Of a stretch of 64,000 bases of DNA, positions 9,072 through 16,315 are shown in pieces. Where the stretch lies: NCBI GenBank assembly GCA_938084575.1, contig CALKFG010000002.1, forward strand, positions 297,244 to 361,243. Direction: 5' to 3'. The notes below the pieces were generated by a model. That model worked only from the letters and a program-made list of their open reading frames with translations. It was not told where the DNA came from and did not search any database. How positions within the stretch are numbered: the first letter of the stretch is position 1; each line of letters opens with the position of its first letter. Origin of the DNA: an uncultured Hyphomonadaceae bacterium (lineage in GTDB: Bacteria; Pseudomonadota; Alphaproteobacteria; Caulobacterales; Hyphomonadaceae). Both the position numbers and the translations under genes were made by a program.

Positions 9072-9769
9072 GCAGGCAACGGCCCCCCCTGACCCGGCGC
9101 GAAAAAGTCGAGGTCCGCGAACAGGCCATTCTGGATGCCGCGCGCGATGTCTTCATCGAGCAGGGCTATGACGGCGCCCGGATGGCGGAAATTGCCCACA
9201 AGGCCGGCATCGCCGAGGGAACAATCTATCTGTATTACCGCACCAAGACCGTGCTGATGAGGGCCGTGGTTGGCGCATTCTGGATCCGGCTGACCGCGGA
9301 TGCCGAGGCCGCGGTGCGGCCCCATGATTGTCCGTTCGAAGCCCTTCAGGCCCTTGCCCGGTTCCATTTACAGGCTGTGATCGAGCGGTTTGACGTCATC
9401 GGGCTGAGCCAGGCCCTGCCCGCCAAGCTGGATGAGCCAACGGCGCTTCGCGGCGAGCTGAGGAGTTATGTATCGGTTTTTGATCAGATTTTTCAGCGCG
9501 GCAGGGATCGCGGCCTGATTCGGCCGAACGCCGCACTGTGGATGGCCCGAGATGTCTTCTATGGCAGCCTGGAATATTCCGCGCGAACGCTGATGCAGCG
9601 GGGGGAGACCTATGACGCAGACGTGGTCGACAATCTGGTCAGACTGATCCGCGCCCATTATGCGCCCGGCACCGTCTCCCCGCAGGCAGGTCCGCCCGAC
9701 CCCGCCGACGCCCCATCCCTGCTGATCGACCGGCTGGAAGCGGTCGTGACCCGGCTGGAACAGCTCTGA
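9068..9769 (+). CDS. TetR-family transcriptional regulator
   Basis: A 233-residue repressor. The N-terminal HTH spans roughly residues 17-63 (QAILDAARDVFIEQGYDGARMAEIAHKAGIAEGTIYLYYRTK). The C-terminal ligand domain has the organisation of FadR/AcrR-type fatty acid regulators, and the last ~40 residues are a Pro-rich tail and a short helix. It is co-translated with the acyl-CoA synthetase (ATGA overlap), which fits autoregulated control of the divergent acid-degradation locus by an acyl-CoA. The inverted repeat at 6225-6243 is its probable target. Confidence 0.9.
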   Translation: MSRQRPPLTRREKVEVREQAILDAARDVFIEQGYDGARMAEIAHKAGIAEGTIYLYYRTKTVLMRAVVGAFWIRLTADAEAAVRPHDCPFEALQALARFHLQAVIERFDVIGLSQALPAKLDEPTALRGELRSYVSVFDQIFQRGRDRGLIRPNAALWMARDVFYGSLEYSARTLMQRGETYDADVVDNLVRLIRAHYAPGTVSPQAGPPDPADAPSLLIDRLEAVVTRLEQL

Positions 9770-9790
9770 TTTTGGCTGTCCCCGGCGGGG

Positions 9791-10804
9791 CTAGAGGGGC
9801 CGCTGGACGGTCTGCTCAATGGCGCCGAAAATACTCTGTCCCGCGCGGTCCAGCATCTCAATCCGCACCGTGTCGCCCTCATCCATAAAGGGCGTCACCG
9901 GCTGTCCGTGTGCCAGGGTCTCGATCATCCGGATCTCGGCCAGGCAGGAATAGCCCCGCCCGCCCTCTGCGACAGGCGTGCCGGGACCGCCATCCGGGCC
10001 CGTATTCGAGACCGTGCCCGACCCGATGATCGAGCCGGCGCACAGGGTACGCGTCCTGGCAGCATGGGCAACCAGACGGGCCAGGGAAAAGGTCACATCC
10101 TGCCCGGCCTCGGCCCGGCCAAGCGGCGCGCCATTATAATCAACCCGCAGGGGCAGGTGCACACAGCCGTCCGACCAGGCCGTTCCGAGCTCATCCGGGG
10201 TCACGGCAACCGGCGAAAAGGCGCTGGCCGGCTTGGCCTGGAAAAATCCGAATCCCTTGGCCAGCTCTGCCGGGATGAGGCCGCGCAGCGACAGGTCATT
10301 GCACAACATCACCAGCTGAATATGGGCCAGCGCCGCCGCCTCCGACACCCCCATGGGCACATCGTCGGTGATGACGGCAATCTCGCCCTCCATGTCATAC
10401 CCCCAGGCCGGGTCGACAAAGGGGATGGCCTGCCGCGGCCCGAGAAAGCCGTCCGATCCGCCCTGATACATCAGCGGGTCGGTGTAAAACTGCGCCGGGA
10501 CCTCGGCCCCGCGGGCCCGCCGAACCAGCTCGACATGGTTGATATAGGCCGACCCGTCGGCCCACTGATAGGCGCGGGGCAAGGGGCTCTCGCAGGCCTG
10601 TTCGTGAAACCGCCCGGTCGGGACCGATCCCAGTTCCACCTGGTGCGACAGCTGGGCCAGCTTCGGGGCGATCCGTGCCCAGTCATCCAGCGCTGCCTGC
10701 AGGGTCGGCGCCACCGCACTGGCCTCGCTGTAGCGGGTCAGGTCTCTCGACACCACAACCAGGCCGCCGTCACGCGTCCCGTTTTTCAGGCTCGCAAGTT
10801 TCAT
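9791..10804 (-). CDS. Fumarylacetoacetase-family hydrolase
   Basis: A 337-residue FAH-fold enzyme, the long bacterial form found beside hpd. It would hydrolyse fumarylacetoacetate to fumarate and acetoacetate, the last step of tyrosine/homogentisate breakdown. Metal-binding acidic residues lie in GYDMEGEIAVITDD, and the conserved core continues with LCNDLSLRGLIP, GFGFFQAKPASAFSP and a C-terminal SIIGSGTVSNTG. It begins 6 nt after the VOC gene stop and is the last gene of the hpd operon. It ends 22 nt from the convergent tetR stop; no convincing intrinsic terminator with a T-run is seen between them. A fumarylpyruvate-type substrate cannot be excluded. Confidence 0.88.
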   Translation of the reverse strand: MKLASLKNGTRDGGLVVVSRDLTRYSEASAVAPTLQAALDDWARIAPKLAQLSHQVELGSVPTGRFHEQACESPLPRAYQWADGSAYINHVELVRRARGAEVPAQFYTDPLMYQGGSDGFLGPRQAIPFVDPAWGYDMEGEIAVITDDVPMGVSEAAALAHIQLVMLCNDLSLRGLIPAELAKGFGFFQAKPASAFSPVAVTPDELGTAWSDGCVHLPLRVDYNGAPLGRAEAGQDVTFSLARLVAHAARTRTLCAGSIIGSGTVSNTGPDGGPGTPVAEGGRGYSCLAEIRMIETLAHGQPVTPFMDEGDTVRIEMLDRAGQSIFGAIEQTVQRPL

Positions 10805-10810
10805 CGGGTC

Positions 10811-11362
10811 TCAGCTTTCATCTGCAATTTTGTCGTGGAGCCAGGCGGCGTGCCGCGGCGCCTGGCGGGTGTCGCGCCATTCCGCCAGCATCGGCTCGGC
10901 GACGGCTTTCAGGGCCTGCATCTGGGCCGGTGTGCCAATGTCGGCGGCCAGCTCGATTCTGTGTCCATTGGGGTCAAAGAAATAGATCGACTTGAAAATG
11001 CCGTGATGGGTCGGGCCCAGCACGTCCAGTCCCAGGGTCTCCAGATGGGTCTTCGCGGTCAGCAGCGCATCGAGGCTGGCGACCCGGAAAGCGATATGCT
11101 GGACCCAGGCCGGGGTGTTGCGGTCCCGGTCCATGTCCGGCTGGGTCGGCAGTTCGAAAAAGGCCAGAACGTTGCCGTTCCCGGCATCGAGGAAGACATG
11201 CATGTAGGGATCGGGTTCACCGGTCGAGGGCACCGTGTCTTCCGCAATCGCCAGCTGGAAGTCCATGCCCAGTGCGGCGCGGTAAAACGCAACGGTCTCT
11301 GCCGCATCACGACAGCGATAGGCGACGTGGTGCACGCCCTGCAGCGCCGGCGCCGCAGTCAT
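10811..11362 (-). CDS. VOC-superfamily metalloprotein linked to hpd
   Basis: A 183-residue single-chain protein with two beta-alpha-beta-beta-beta modules. The three expected metal ligands are visible: His in GVHHVAYRC, His in WVQHIAFRV and Glu in [10 protein letters not shown]. The first line of the fold plus the ring-cleaving-type DPNG motif place it with glyoxalase/dioxygenase-like VOC proteins. It starts with an ATGA overlap of the hpd stop and is followed 6 nt later by the fumarylacetoacetase, so it sits where a homogentisate ring-cleavage or isomerase step would be expected. Its reaction is unknown. Confidence 0.8.
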   Translation of the reverse strand: MTAAPALQGVHHVAYRCRDAAETVAFYRAALGMDFQLAIAEDTVPSTGEPDPYMHVFLDAGNGNVLAFFELPTQPDMDRDRNTPAWVQHIAFRVASLDALLTAKTHLETLGLDVLGPTHHGIFKSIYFFDPNGHRIELAADIGTPAQMQALKAVAEPMLAEWRDTRQAPRHAAWLHDKIADES

Positions 11363-12447
11363 GCCACCGGTTCCGTCACCTGCAGCGCGCCGCGCTTGAT
11401 CTGGTCGCGCTCCATGCTTTCAAACAGGGCCTTGAAATTGCCTTCGCCAAAGCCGTCATCGCCCTTGCGCTGGATGAATTCGAAGAAGACCGGACCGATC
11501 TGCGCCTCGGCAAAGATCTGCAGCAGGAGACGGGGCTGACCGCCCTGTGTGGTGCCGTCGAGGAGAATGCCGCGCATGCGAAGCGCATCAACCGGCTCGC
11601 CATGCCCCGGCAGCCGCGCCTCCAGCATCTCGTAATAGGCGTCCGGCGGAGGCGTCATAAACGGCACGCCGCGGGCCTTGAGCCGGTCGAGGCAGGCGTA
11701 GAGATCATCACAGATCAGGGCGATATGCTGGATTCCCTCGCCATTATAGGCACGCAGGAATTCTTCGATCTGCCCCTTGCCGCCCTCGCCTTCCTCATTC
11801 AGCGGGATCCGGATCTTTCCGTCCGGGGCGGTCAGCGCCTTGGAGGTCAGGCCGGTATATTCACCCTTGATGTCGAAAAACCGGATCTCCTGGAAATTAA
11901 ACAGGGTCTCATAATACGTCGCCCAGAACGCCATGCGTCCGGGGTACACATTGTGGGTCAGATGGTCGATCTCGCGAAAGCCTGCCCCGACCGGCCGGCT
12001 GTCGACGCCGGGCACAGGGTCGAAATCAATATCGTAAATTGACAGGGCGCTGCCATAGCGATCGACCAGGTAAATGATGGCATTGCCAATGCCGCGTATG
12101 GCCGGGATCCGCAGCTCCATCGGCCCGGTCCCGACCTCGACCGGTTCGGCGCCACGCTGCAGCAGGGTCTGGTAGGCCGCCCGGGCATCGCGGACCCGGA
12201 ACGCCATGCCGCAGGCGCTTGGGCCATGCTCCCGGGCAAAAAACCAAGCCGGCGAACGGGGCTCGTAATTCGCGATGAGATTGATATCACCCTGCCGCCA
12301 GAGCTGGACGTCCTTCGACCGGTGATCGGCGATATGGGTGAAACCCATGGCCTCGAAAACCGGCTCAAGCACACCTTTGTCCGGTGCCGAAAATTCGATA
12401 AACTCAAAGCCGTCCAGCCCCACCGGATTGTCAAACAGGTCTGCCAT
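11359..12447 (-). CDS. hpd: 4-hydroxyphenylpyruvate dioxygenase
   Basis: A 362-residue Fe(II) dioxygenase converting 4-hydroxyphenylpyruvate to homogentisate. The iron ligands of the family are present: His in [10 protein letters not shown], His in [12 protein letters not shown] and Glu in [21 protein letters not shown]. The C-terminal helix [13 protein letters not shown] closes the active site in known structures. An AGGCGGGC-type ribosome site precedes the ATG at 12447. It heads an operon with the VOC protein and fumarylacetoacetase; homogentisate 1,2-dioxygenase and maleylacetoacetate isomerase are not in the window. Confidence 0.95.
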   Translation of the reverse strand: MADLFDNPVGLDGFEFIEFSAPDKGVLEPVFEAMGFTHIADHRSKDVQLWRQGDINLIANYEPRSPAWFFAREHGPSACGMAFRVRDARAAYQTLLQRGAEPVEVGTGPMELRIPAIRGIGNAIIYLVDRYGSALSIYDIDFDPVPGVDSRPVGAGFREIDHLTHNVYPGRMAFWATYYETLFNFQEIRFFDIKGEYTGLTSKALTAPDGKIRIPLNEEGEGGKGQIEEFLRAYNGEGIQHIALICDDLYACLDRLKARGVPFMTPPPDAYYEMLEARLPGHGEPVDALRMRGILLDGTTQGGQPRLLLQIFAEAQIGPVFFEFIQRKGDDGFGEGNFKALFESMERDQIKRGALQVTEPVA

Positions 12448-12467
12448 GCCCGCCTCCCTTCAGATAA

Positions 12468-12479
12468 TTGTAATTGCAA
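12468..12479. promoter_or_regulatory. Near-palindromic A/T-rich site upstream of hpd
   Basis: TTGTAATTGCAA lies about 20 bases upstream of the hpd start; it is palindromic except for one T/G pair. In this GC-rich region such a site stands out and may be an operator for an Lrp- or MarR-type tyrosine-catabolism regulator. The binding protein is not in the window, so this is a weak call. Confidence 0.35.
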
Positions 12480-12569
12480 CTATTGGCGGCATCCCGGCCC
12501 GTGTCAACCATATGAAAAGGCCGGCTCATTGCTGAGCCGGCCTCGTCAGAGATCAGGTCTGGCTGGGGA

Positions 12570-13871
12570 CTATTTGCGCCACACAGCCGCCATTGCGGGA
12601 TCTTCTTCCTCGCCGGAATATTTCGCCAGTTCCGCCCGGCCAACCACCATGTGGTGAACCTCGTCGGGACCATCGGCCAGGCGCAGCGTCCGCTGGCTGG
12701 TATACATGCGGGCGAGCGGCGTCCATTGCGACACACCCGCCGCGCCGTGGATCTGGATCGCCTCGTCAATGATCTTGCAGACCCGCTCGGGCACCATGGC
12801 CTTGACCATGGAAATCCAGACACGCGCCTCGCGATTGCCCAGAACGTCCATGGCCTTGGCGGCCTTGAGCACCATCATCCGCATCGCCTCAATCTCGATG
12901 CGGGCGCGGGAAATCTTTTCCAGATTCCCCCCCAGCCGGACGAGGTCCCGTCCAAAGGCCTGCCGTCCGGTCCCGCGAATGACCATCAGGTCCAGCGCCC
13001 GCTCTGCAGCACCGATGGAGCGCATGCAGTGGTGGATCCGGCCCGGGCCAAGGCGCAGCTGAGAAATTTCAAAGCCGCGGCCTTCGCCCAGAAGAATGTT
13101 CTCCTTCGGGACACGGACATTGTCGAACACGATATGCATATGGCCGTGCGGGGCATCATAGTCCCCAAACACCTGCATTCCGTCGAGGATCTTGACCCCG
13201 GGCGTGTCAATCGGCACGAGAATCTGAGACTGCTGCTTGTGAGGCTCGGCCTCGGGATTGGTTTTGACCATGGTGATCATGATCTTGCAGCGCGGATCGC
13301 CGGCACCGGAAATGTAGAATTTCTCGCCGTTGATAACCCACTCATCGCCTTCCAGAACGGCGCGCGTCGACACGTTCTTGGCATCGGAACTCGGCAGGGC
13401 CGGCTCGGTCATGGCAAAGGCCGACCGAATTTCGCCATTGAGCAGCGGCTTCAGCCAGGTTTCCTTCTGCTCGGGCGTGCCCACACGCTCCAGCACTTCC
13501 ATATTGCCCGTATCCGGGGCCGAGCAGTTCATCGACTCCGACGCCAGCGCATTCTTGCCAAGCTCCGCCGCGATATAGGCATAGTCGAGATTGGACAGGC
13601 CTTCACCGGTCTCGGCATCGGGCAGGAAGAAATTCCACAGACCCTGCTTCTTGGCCTCGTCCTTGGCCTCCTGCAGGATGTCCAGCTGACCCGGCGCATA
13701 AGCCCAGATGTCGTCCTTATTCTTGCCCAGGGCGTGATATTTTTCCGACATGGGGTCCACCACCTCGGCAATGAATTTCTTCACATGTTCATAGAGCGGA
13801 CGGGCGCTCTCGGACATGTTGAGATCGTTAAGGGCATCATTGGGATCCAGTCCCATCATCGTGTCAGCCAT
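12570..13871 (-). CDS. Acyl-CoA dehydrogenase, ACAD10/11-like
   Basis: A 433-residue acyl-CoA dehydrogenase, somewhat longer than the classical 380-400. Landmarks are FAMTEPALPSSDAKNVSTRA (flavin/substrate binding), WVINGEKFYISGAGDPRCK, LRLGPGRIHHCMRSIGAAERAL and a C-terminal IHGAAGVSQWTPLARMYTSQRTLRLADGPDEVHHM. GPGRIHH and DGPDEVHH are characteristic of the ACAD10/11 branch, whose members act on long, branched or 4-hydroxy acyl-CoAs. The gene lies 65 nt downstream of a second dehydrogenase gene on the same strand. Substrate unknown. Confidence 0.9.
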   Translation of the reverse strand: MADTMMGLDPNDALNDLNMSESARPLYEHVKKFIAEVVDPMSEKYHALGKNKDDIWAYAPGQLDILQEAKDEAKKQGLWNFFLPDAETGEGLSNLDYAYIAAELGKNALASESMNCSAPDTGNMEVLERVGTPEQKETWLKPLLNGEIRSAFAMTEPALPSSDAKNVSTRAVLEGDEWVINGEKFYISGAGDPRCKIMITMVKTNPEAEPHKQQSQILVPIDTPGVKILDGMQVFGDYDAPHGHMHIVFDNVRVPKENILLGEGRGFEISQLRLGPGRIHHCMRSIGAAERALDLMVIRGTGRQAFGRDLVRLGGNLEKISRARIEIEAMRMMVLKAAKAMDVLGNREARVWISMVKAMVPERVCKIIDEAIQIHGAAGVSQWTPLARMYTSQRTLRLADGPDEVHHMVVGRAELAKYSGEEEDPAMAAVWRK

Positions 13872-13913
13872 ATGTATTTTCCTCGCTCTTTCATCATCTC
13901 TATATCTTTATCG

Positions 13914-13935
13914 GCTCACCATAGGCGAGCTTTTT
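13914..13935 (+). terminator. Weak hairpin plus T-run between two dehydrogenase genes
   Basis: GCTCACC, ATA, GGCGAGC and five T follow each other on the plus strand, giving a 7 bp stem with one A/C mismatch. No plus-strand gene ends here, so it may instead act as a hairpin in the minus-strand mRNA, where the mismatch becomes a G-U pair. Function uncertain. Confidence 0.25.
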
Positions 13936-13936
13936 C

Positions 13937-15022
13937 TTAACCCCAACCCTGAAGTCGTGCGGCCTTCTCGCGCACACGTTCGGGTCCGCCTAAAAGCTGG
14001 CGGTTTGTTCCAATCCGCTTGAACCAGTAGTGCAGGCCGACCAGATCGGTGAAGCCCATACCGCCGTGAATTTCCGTTGCCGTCCGGGCCACAAAGGTCC
14101 CGATTTCAGACAGGTGCGACTTGGCCAGGCACGCCAGCAGCGGCGCATCCTCCAGGCCGGAATCAAATCCATAAGCGGCATGCCAGACAAGCGCCCGGGC
14201 CGGTTCAATTTCGGCGGCCATGTCCGCGCAGAGATGCTTGACCGCCTGGAAGGATCCGATCACCCGGCTGAACTGCTTGCGTTCCCCGGCATAGGCCACG
14301 GCCTTGTCCAGCATGACCTGGGCCGCGCCGAGCGTATCCGCCGCCAGCAAGACATGTCCCGCCTGGATGACCTGTTCAAGTGCTGCGTTTCTGTCCCCGT
14401 CCTCGCCAAGCGGCTCGGCCGGCGTGGCGGCATAGGTCAGACCCGCCTGCTGCCGGGTCCGGTCAATGGTGGACAAATTGGTCTGCTCCAGACCCCTTGC
14501 GCCGCTTTCAACCAGGTACAGACCGCCGGAGCCGGCGGCGACAAGAATATGGGTCGCGCCCTCCAGACCCTGCACAAACAGGCTGCGTCCCTGCAGCCGG
14601 CCCTGATCGACCTGCACGCCGGCATCGGCCCGGGCACCCGTGGCCTCCGCCAGGGCGACACCGATCCGGACCTTGCCGGCGGCCAGCGCCGGCAGCAGCC
14701 GGGCTTTCTGAGCCGGTGTCCCGGCTGCAGACACGGCCAGCGCACCCAGCGCATTGGCGATATAATCGACCGGCGCCACCGCACCGCCCAACGCCTCGGC
14801 GACCAGGGCGGCGTCGAGCAGACCCAGGCCGAGCCCGCCATAAGCCTCCGGCACCAGGATCTGATCGATGCCCAGCTCAGCAAGGCCCTGCCGCAGGGCC
14901 GCGGCGGCCGCGGCATCCCCGCCGGCAATGTCGCGCACCGTATCGAGCGGGGCCTGTCCGGCTAAAAAACCGGATATGGAGGCCTGAAACAGGGTCTGGT
15001 CCTCGGACAGAGCGAATTCCAT
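13937..15022 (-). CDS. Acyl-CoA dehydrogenase, probable non-catalytic-type partner subunit
   Basis: A 361-residue acyl-CoA dehydrogenase-like protein starting MEFALSEDQTLFQASISGFL. The ATG at 15022 is chosen over the upstream ATG at 15058 because AGGGAGG lies just before it and the upstream part would overlap the preceding gene. The fold is recognisable, but the helix-G position that carries the catalytic Glu in many family members reads LLAADTLGAAQ, and the C-terminus is a short IGTNRQLLGGPERVREKAARL. Such degenerate chains form alpha2beta2 enzymes with a full-length partner (FadE26/FadE27 type). It starts 11 nt after the stop of the gene at 15033-16229, its likely partner. Confidence 0.85.
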   Translation of the reverse strand: MEFALSEDQTLFQASISGFLAGQAPLDTVRDIAGGDAAAAAALRQGLAELGIDQILVPEAYGGLGLGLLDAALVAEALGGAVAPVDYIANALGALAVSAAGTPAQKARLLPALAAGKVRIGVALAEATGARADAGVQVDQGRLQGRSLFVQGLEGATHILVAAGSGGLYLVESGARGLEQTNLSTIDRTRQQAGLTYAATPAEPLGEDGDRNAALEQVIQAGHVLLAADTLGAAQVMLDKAVAYAGERKQFSRVIGSFQAVKHLCADMAAEIEPARALVWHAAYGFDSGLEDAPLLACLAKSHLSEIGTFVARTATEIHGGMGFTDLVGLHYWFKRIGTNRQLLGGPERVREKAARLQGWG

Positions 15023-15032
15023 GGCCGCCTCC

Positions 15033-16229
15033 CTACGCTGTTGCCGGGCGGGGTTCACGGGGCATGCCCAGCCCCCGCTCCGCGATGATGTTTTTCTGAA
15101 TCTGGGCCGTGCCCCCGCCGATAATCAGGCCAAGATCGTACATATAGCTGGACTGCCAGCGGCCGAAATCCTCGAGATAGGCGCCGTCATCATCATAGAG
15201 CAGGCCAATCTCCCCCATGGCATCAATCGCCAGGCGGGCAAGCTCATGGTTCAGCTCACACCCCTGCAATTTGATAATCAGGCCGGCCATACCGGCCGGC
15301 TCGCCCCGCAGCTGACGGGTGGTTACCCGCAGACCATTGGCCTGCATGGCATAGACCCGCGCCTGCAGGGCCACCAGACGGTCGCGATAGACCGGGTGAT
15401 CGATCAGCCGGGATCCGTCCAGCGTCTGCCGCTGCATCAGCTCGGCGATGGCGACCAGCCGCGCTTTGGTCGCATTCGGATCCCCCAGCATGCCCCGCTC
15501 ATGGGTCAGCGTCGCATTCGCGACCTGCCAGCCCTGGCCGGGCTGCCCGACGATCTGGCTGCGGGGCACCCGGACATCGGTAAAGAACACCTCGTTGAAA
15601 TTGGCCCGCATGGTCATGTCGACCAGCGGCCGCACCTCGATGCCGGGCGTGTCCATGGAAAACAGCAGATAGGATATACCATGATGCTTCCTGGCGTCAG
15701 GTTCGGTCCGGACCAGGCAAAACATCATGTCGGCGTGACGGGCCGTCGATGTCCATATTTTCTGGCCATTGATGACATAATCATCGCCATCAATACGCGC
15801 CCGCGTCGTCAGGCTGGCGAGGTCCGAACCGGCCCCCGGCTCGGAATAGCCCTGACACCAGATCATCTCTCCGTGCAGGGTCGGCCGGATAAAGGCCTGT
15901 TTCTGCGCTTCCGTGCCCAGCTCCAGAAGCGTCGGCACCAGCATGGACACGCCCTGATTGGCAATGCCCCGGGGCAGACCGGATTTGGCAAATTCCTCTG
16001 CAATAATGCGGGACTTGAGAATGTCAGCCTCACCCCCAAAGCCGCCATAGGCTTCGGGAATGGTGCGCGCCGCCAGCCCGTTCTCGATCAGCAGCTTTTG
16101 CCAGGCCAGCCGCCGCGGATGCTTCAGCCCGTGATCATTGGGCGTGGGGGCCGCGTCGCGATTCGCTGCCAGAAAGGTCGCAATATCGCCCCGAAAGGCC
16201 TCGTATTCCGGGCTAAATTCAAGGTCCAT
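15033..16229 (-). CDS. Acyl-CoA dehydrogenase, probable catalytic partner subunit
   Basis: A 398-residue acyl-CoA dehydrogenase. It shows CQGYSEPGAGSDLASLTTRA and VINGQKIWTSTARHADMMF for flavin binding, a Glu in LTHERGMLGD at the helix-G catalytic position, and LGLIIGGGTAQIQKNIIAERGLG at the C-terminus. This pattern fits the FadE26/FadE28-type subunit of heterotetrameric dehydrogenases that handle bulky or steroid side-chain CoA esters. The likely partner follows 11 nt downstream. The 87 bases between this gene and the galactosidase end must hold its promoter, but no clear one is seen. Confidence 0.88.
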   Translation of the reverse strand: MDLEFSPEYEAFRGDIATFLAANRDAAPTPNDHGLKHPRRLAWQKLLIENGLAARTIPEAYGGFGGEADILKSRIIAEEFAKSGLPRGIANQGVSMLVPTLLELGTEAQKQAFIRPTLHGEMIWCQGYSEPGAGSDLASLTTRARIDGDDYVINGQKIWTSTARHADMMFCLVRTEPDARKHHGISYLLFSMDTPGIEVRPLVDMTMRANFNEVFFTDVRVPRSQIVGQPGQGWQVANATLTHERGMLGDPNATKARLVAIAELMQRQTLDGSRLIDHPVYRDRLVALQARVYAMQANGLRVTTRQLRGEPAGMAGLIIKLQGCELNHELARLAIDAMGEIGLLYDDDGAYLEDFGRWQSSYMYDLGLIIGGGTAQIQKNIIAERGLGMPREPRPATA

Positions 16230-16315
16230 GACGCCGTCCCATGCTCAGCTGATCTTCTTTGCATATCAGGTTGTCGCAAAGGCAGCGTAGAGGTGAAATC
16301 GAAAATTCTCCCGCC

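Noticed and set aside
9770..9790. CCCC-GGC-GGGG hairpin between convergent tetR and fumarylacetoacetase genes
   Set aside because: Only four base pairs and no T-run; not supportable as a terminator.
9908..11539. Plus-strand open frame of 543 codons
   Set aside because: Shadow of the fumarylacetoacetase, VOC and hpd genes; it crosses three real gene boundaries.
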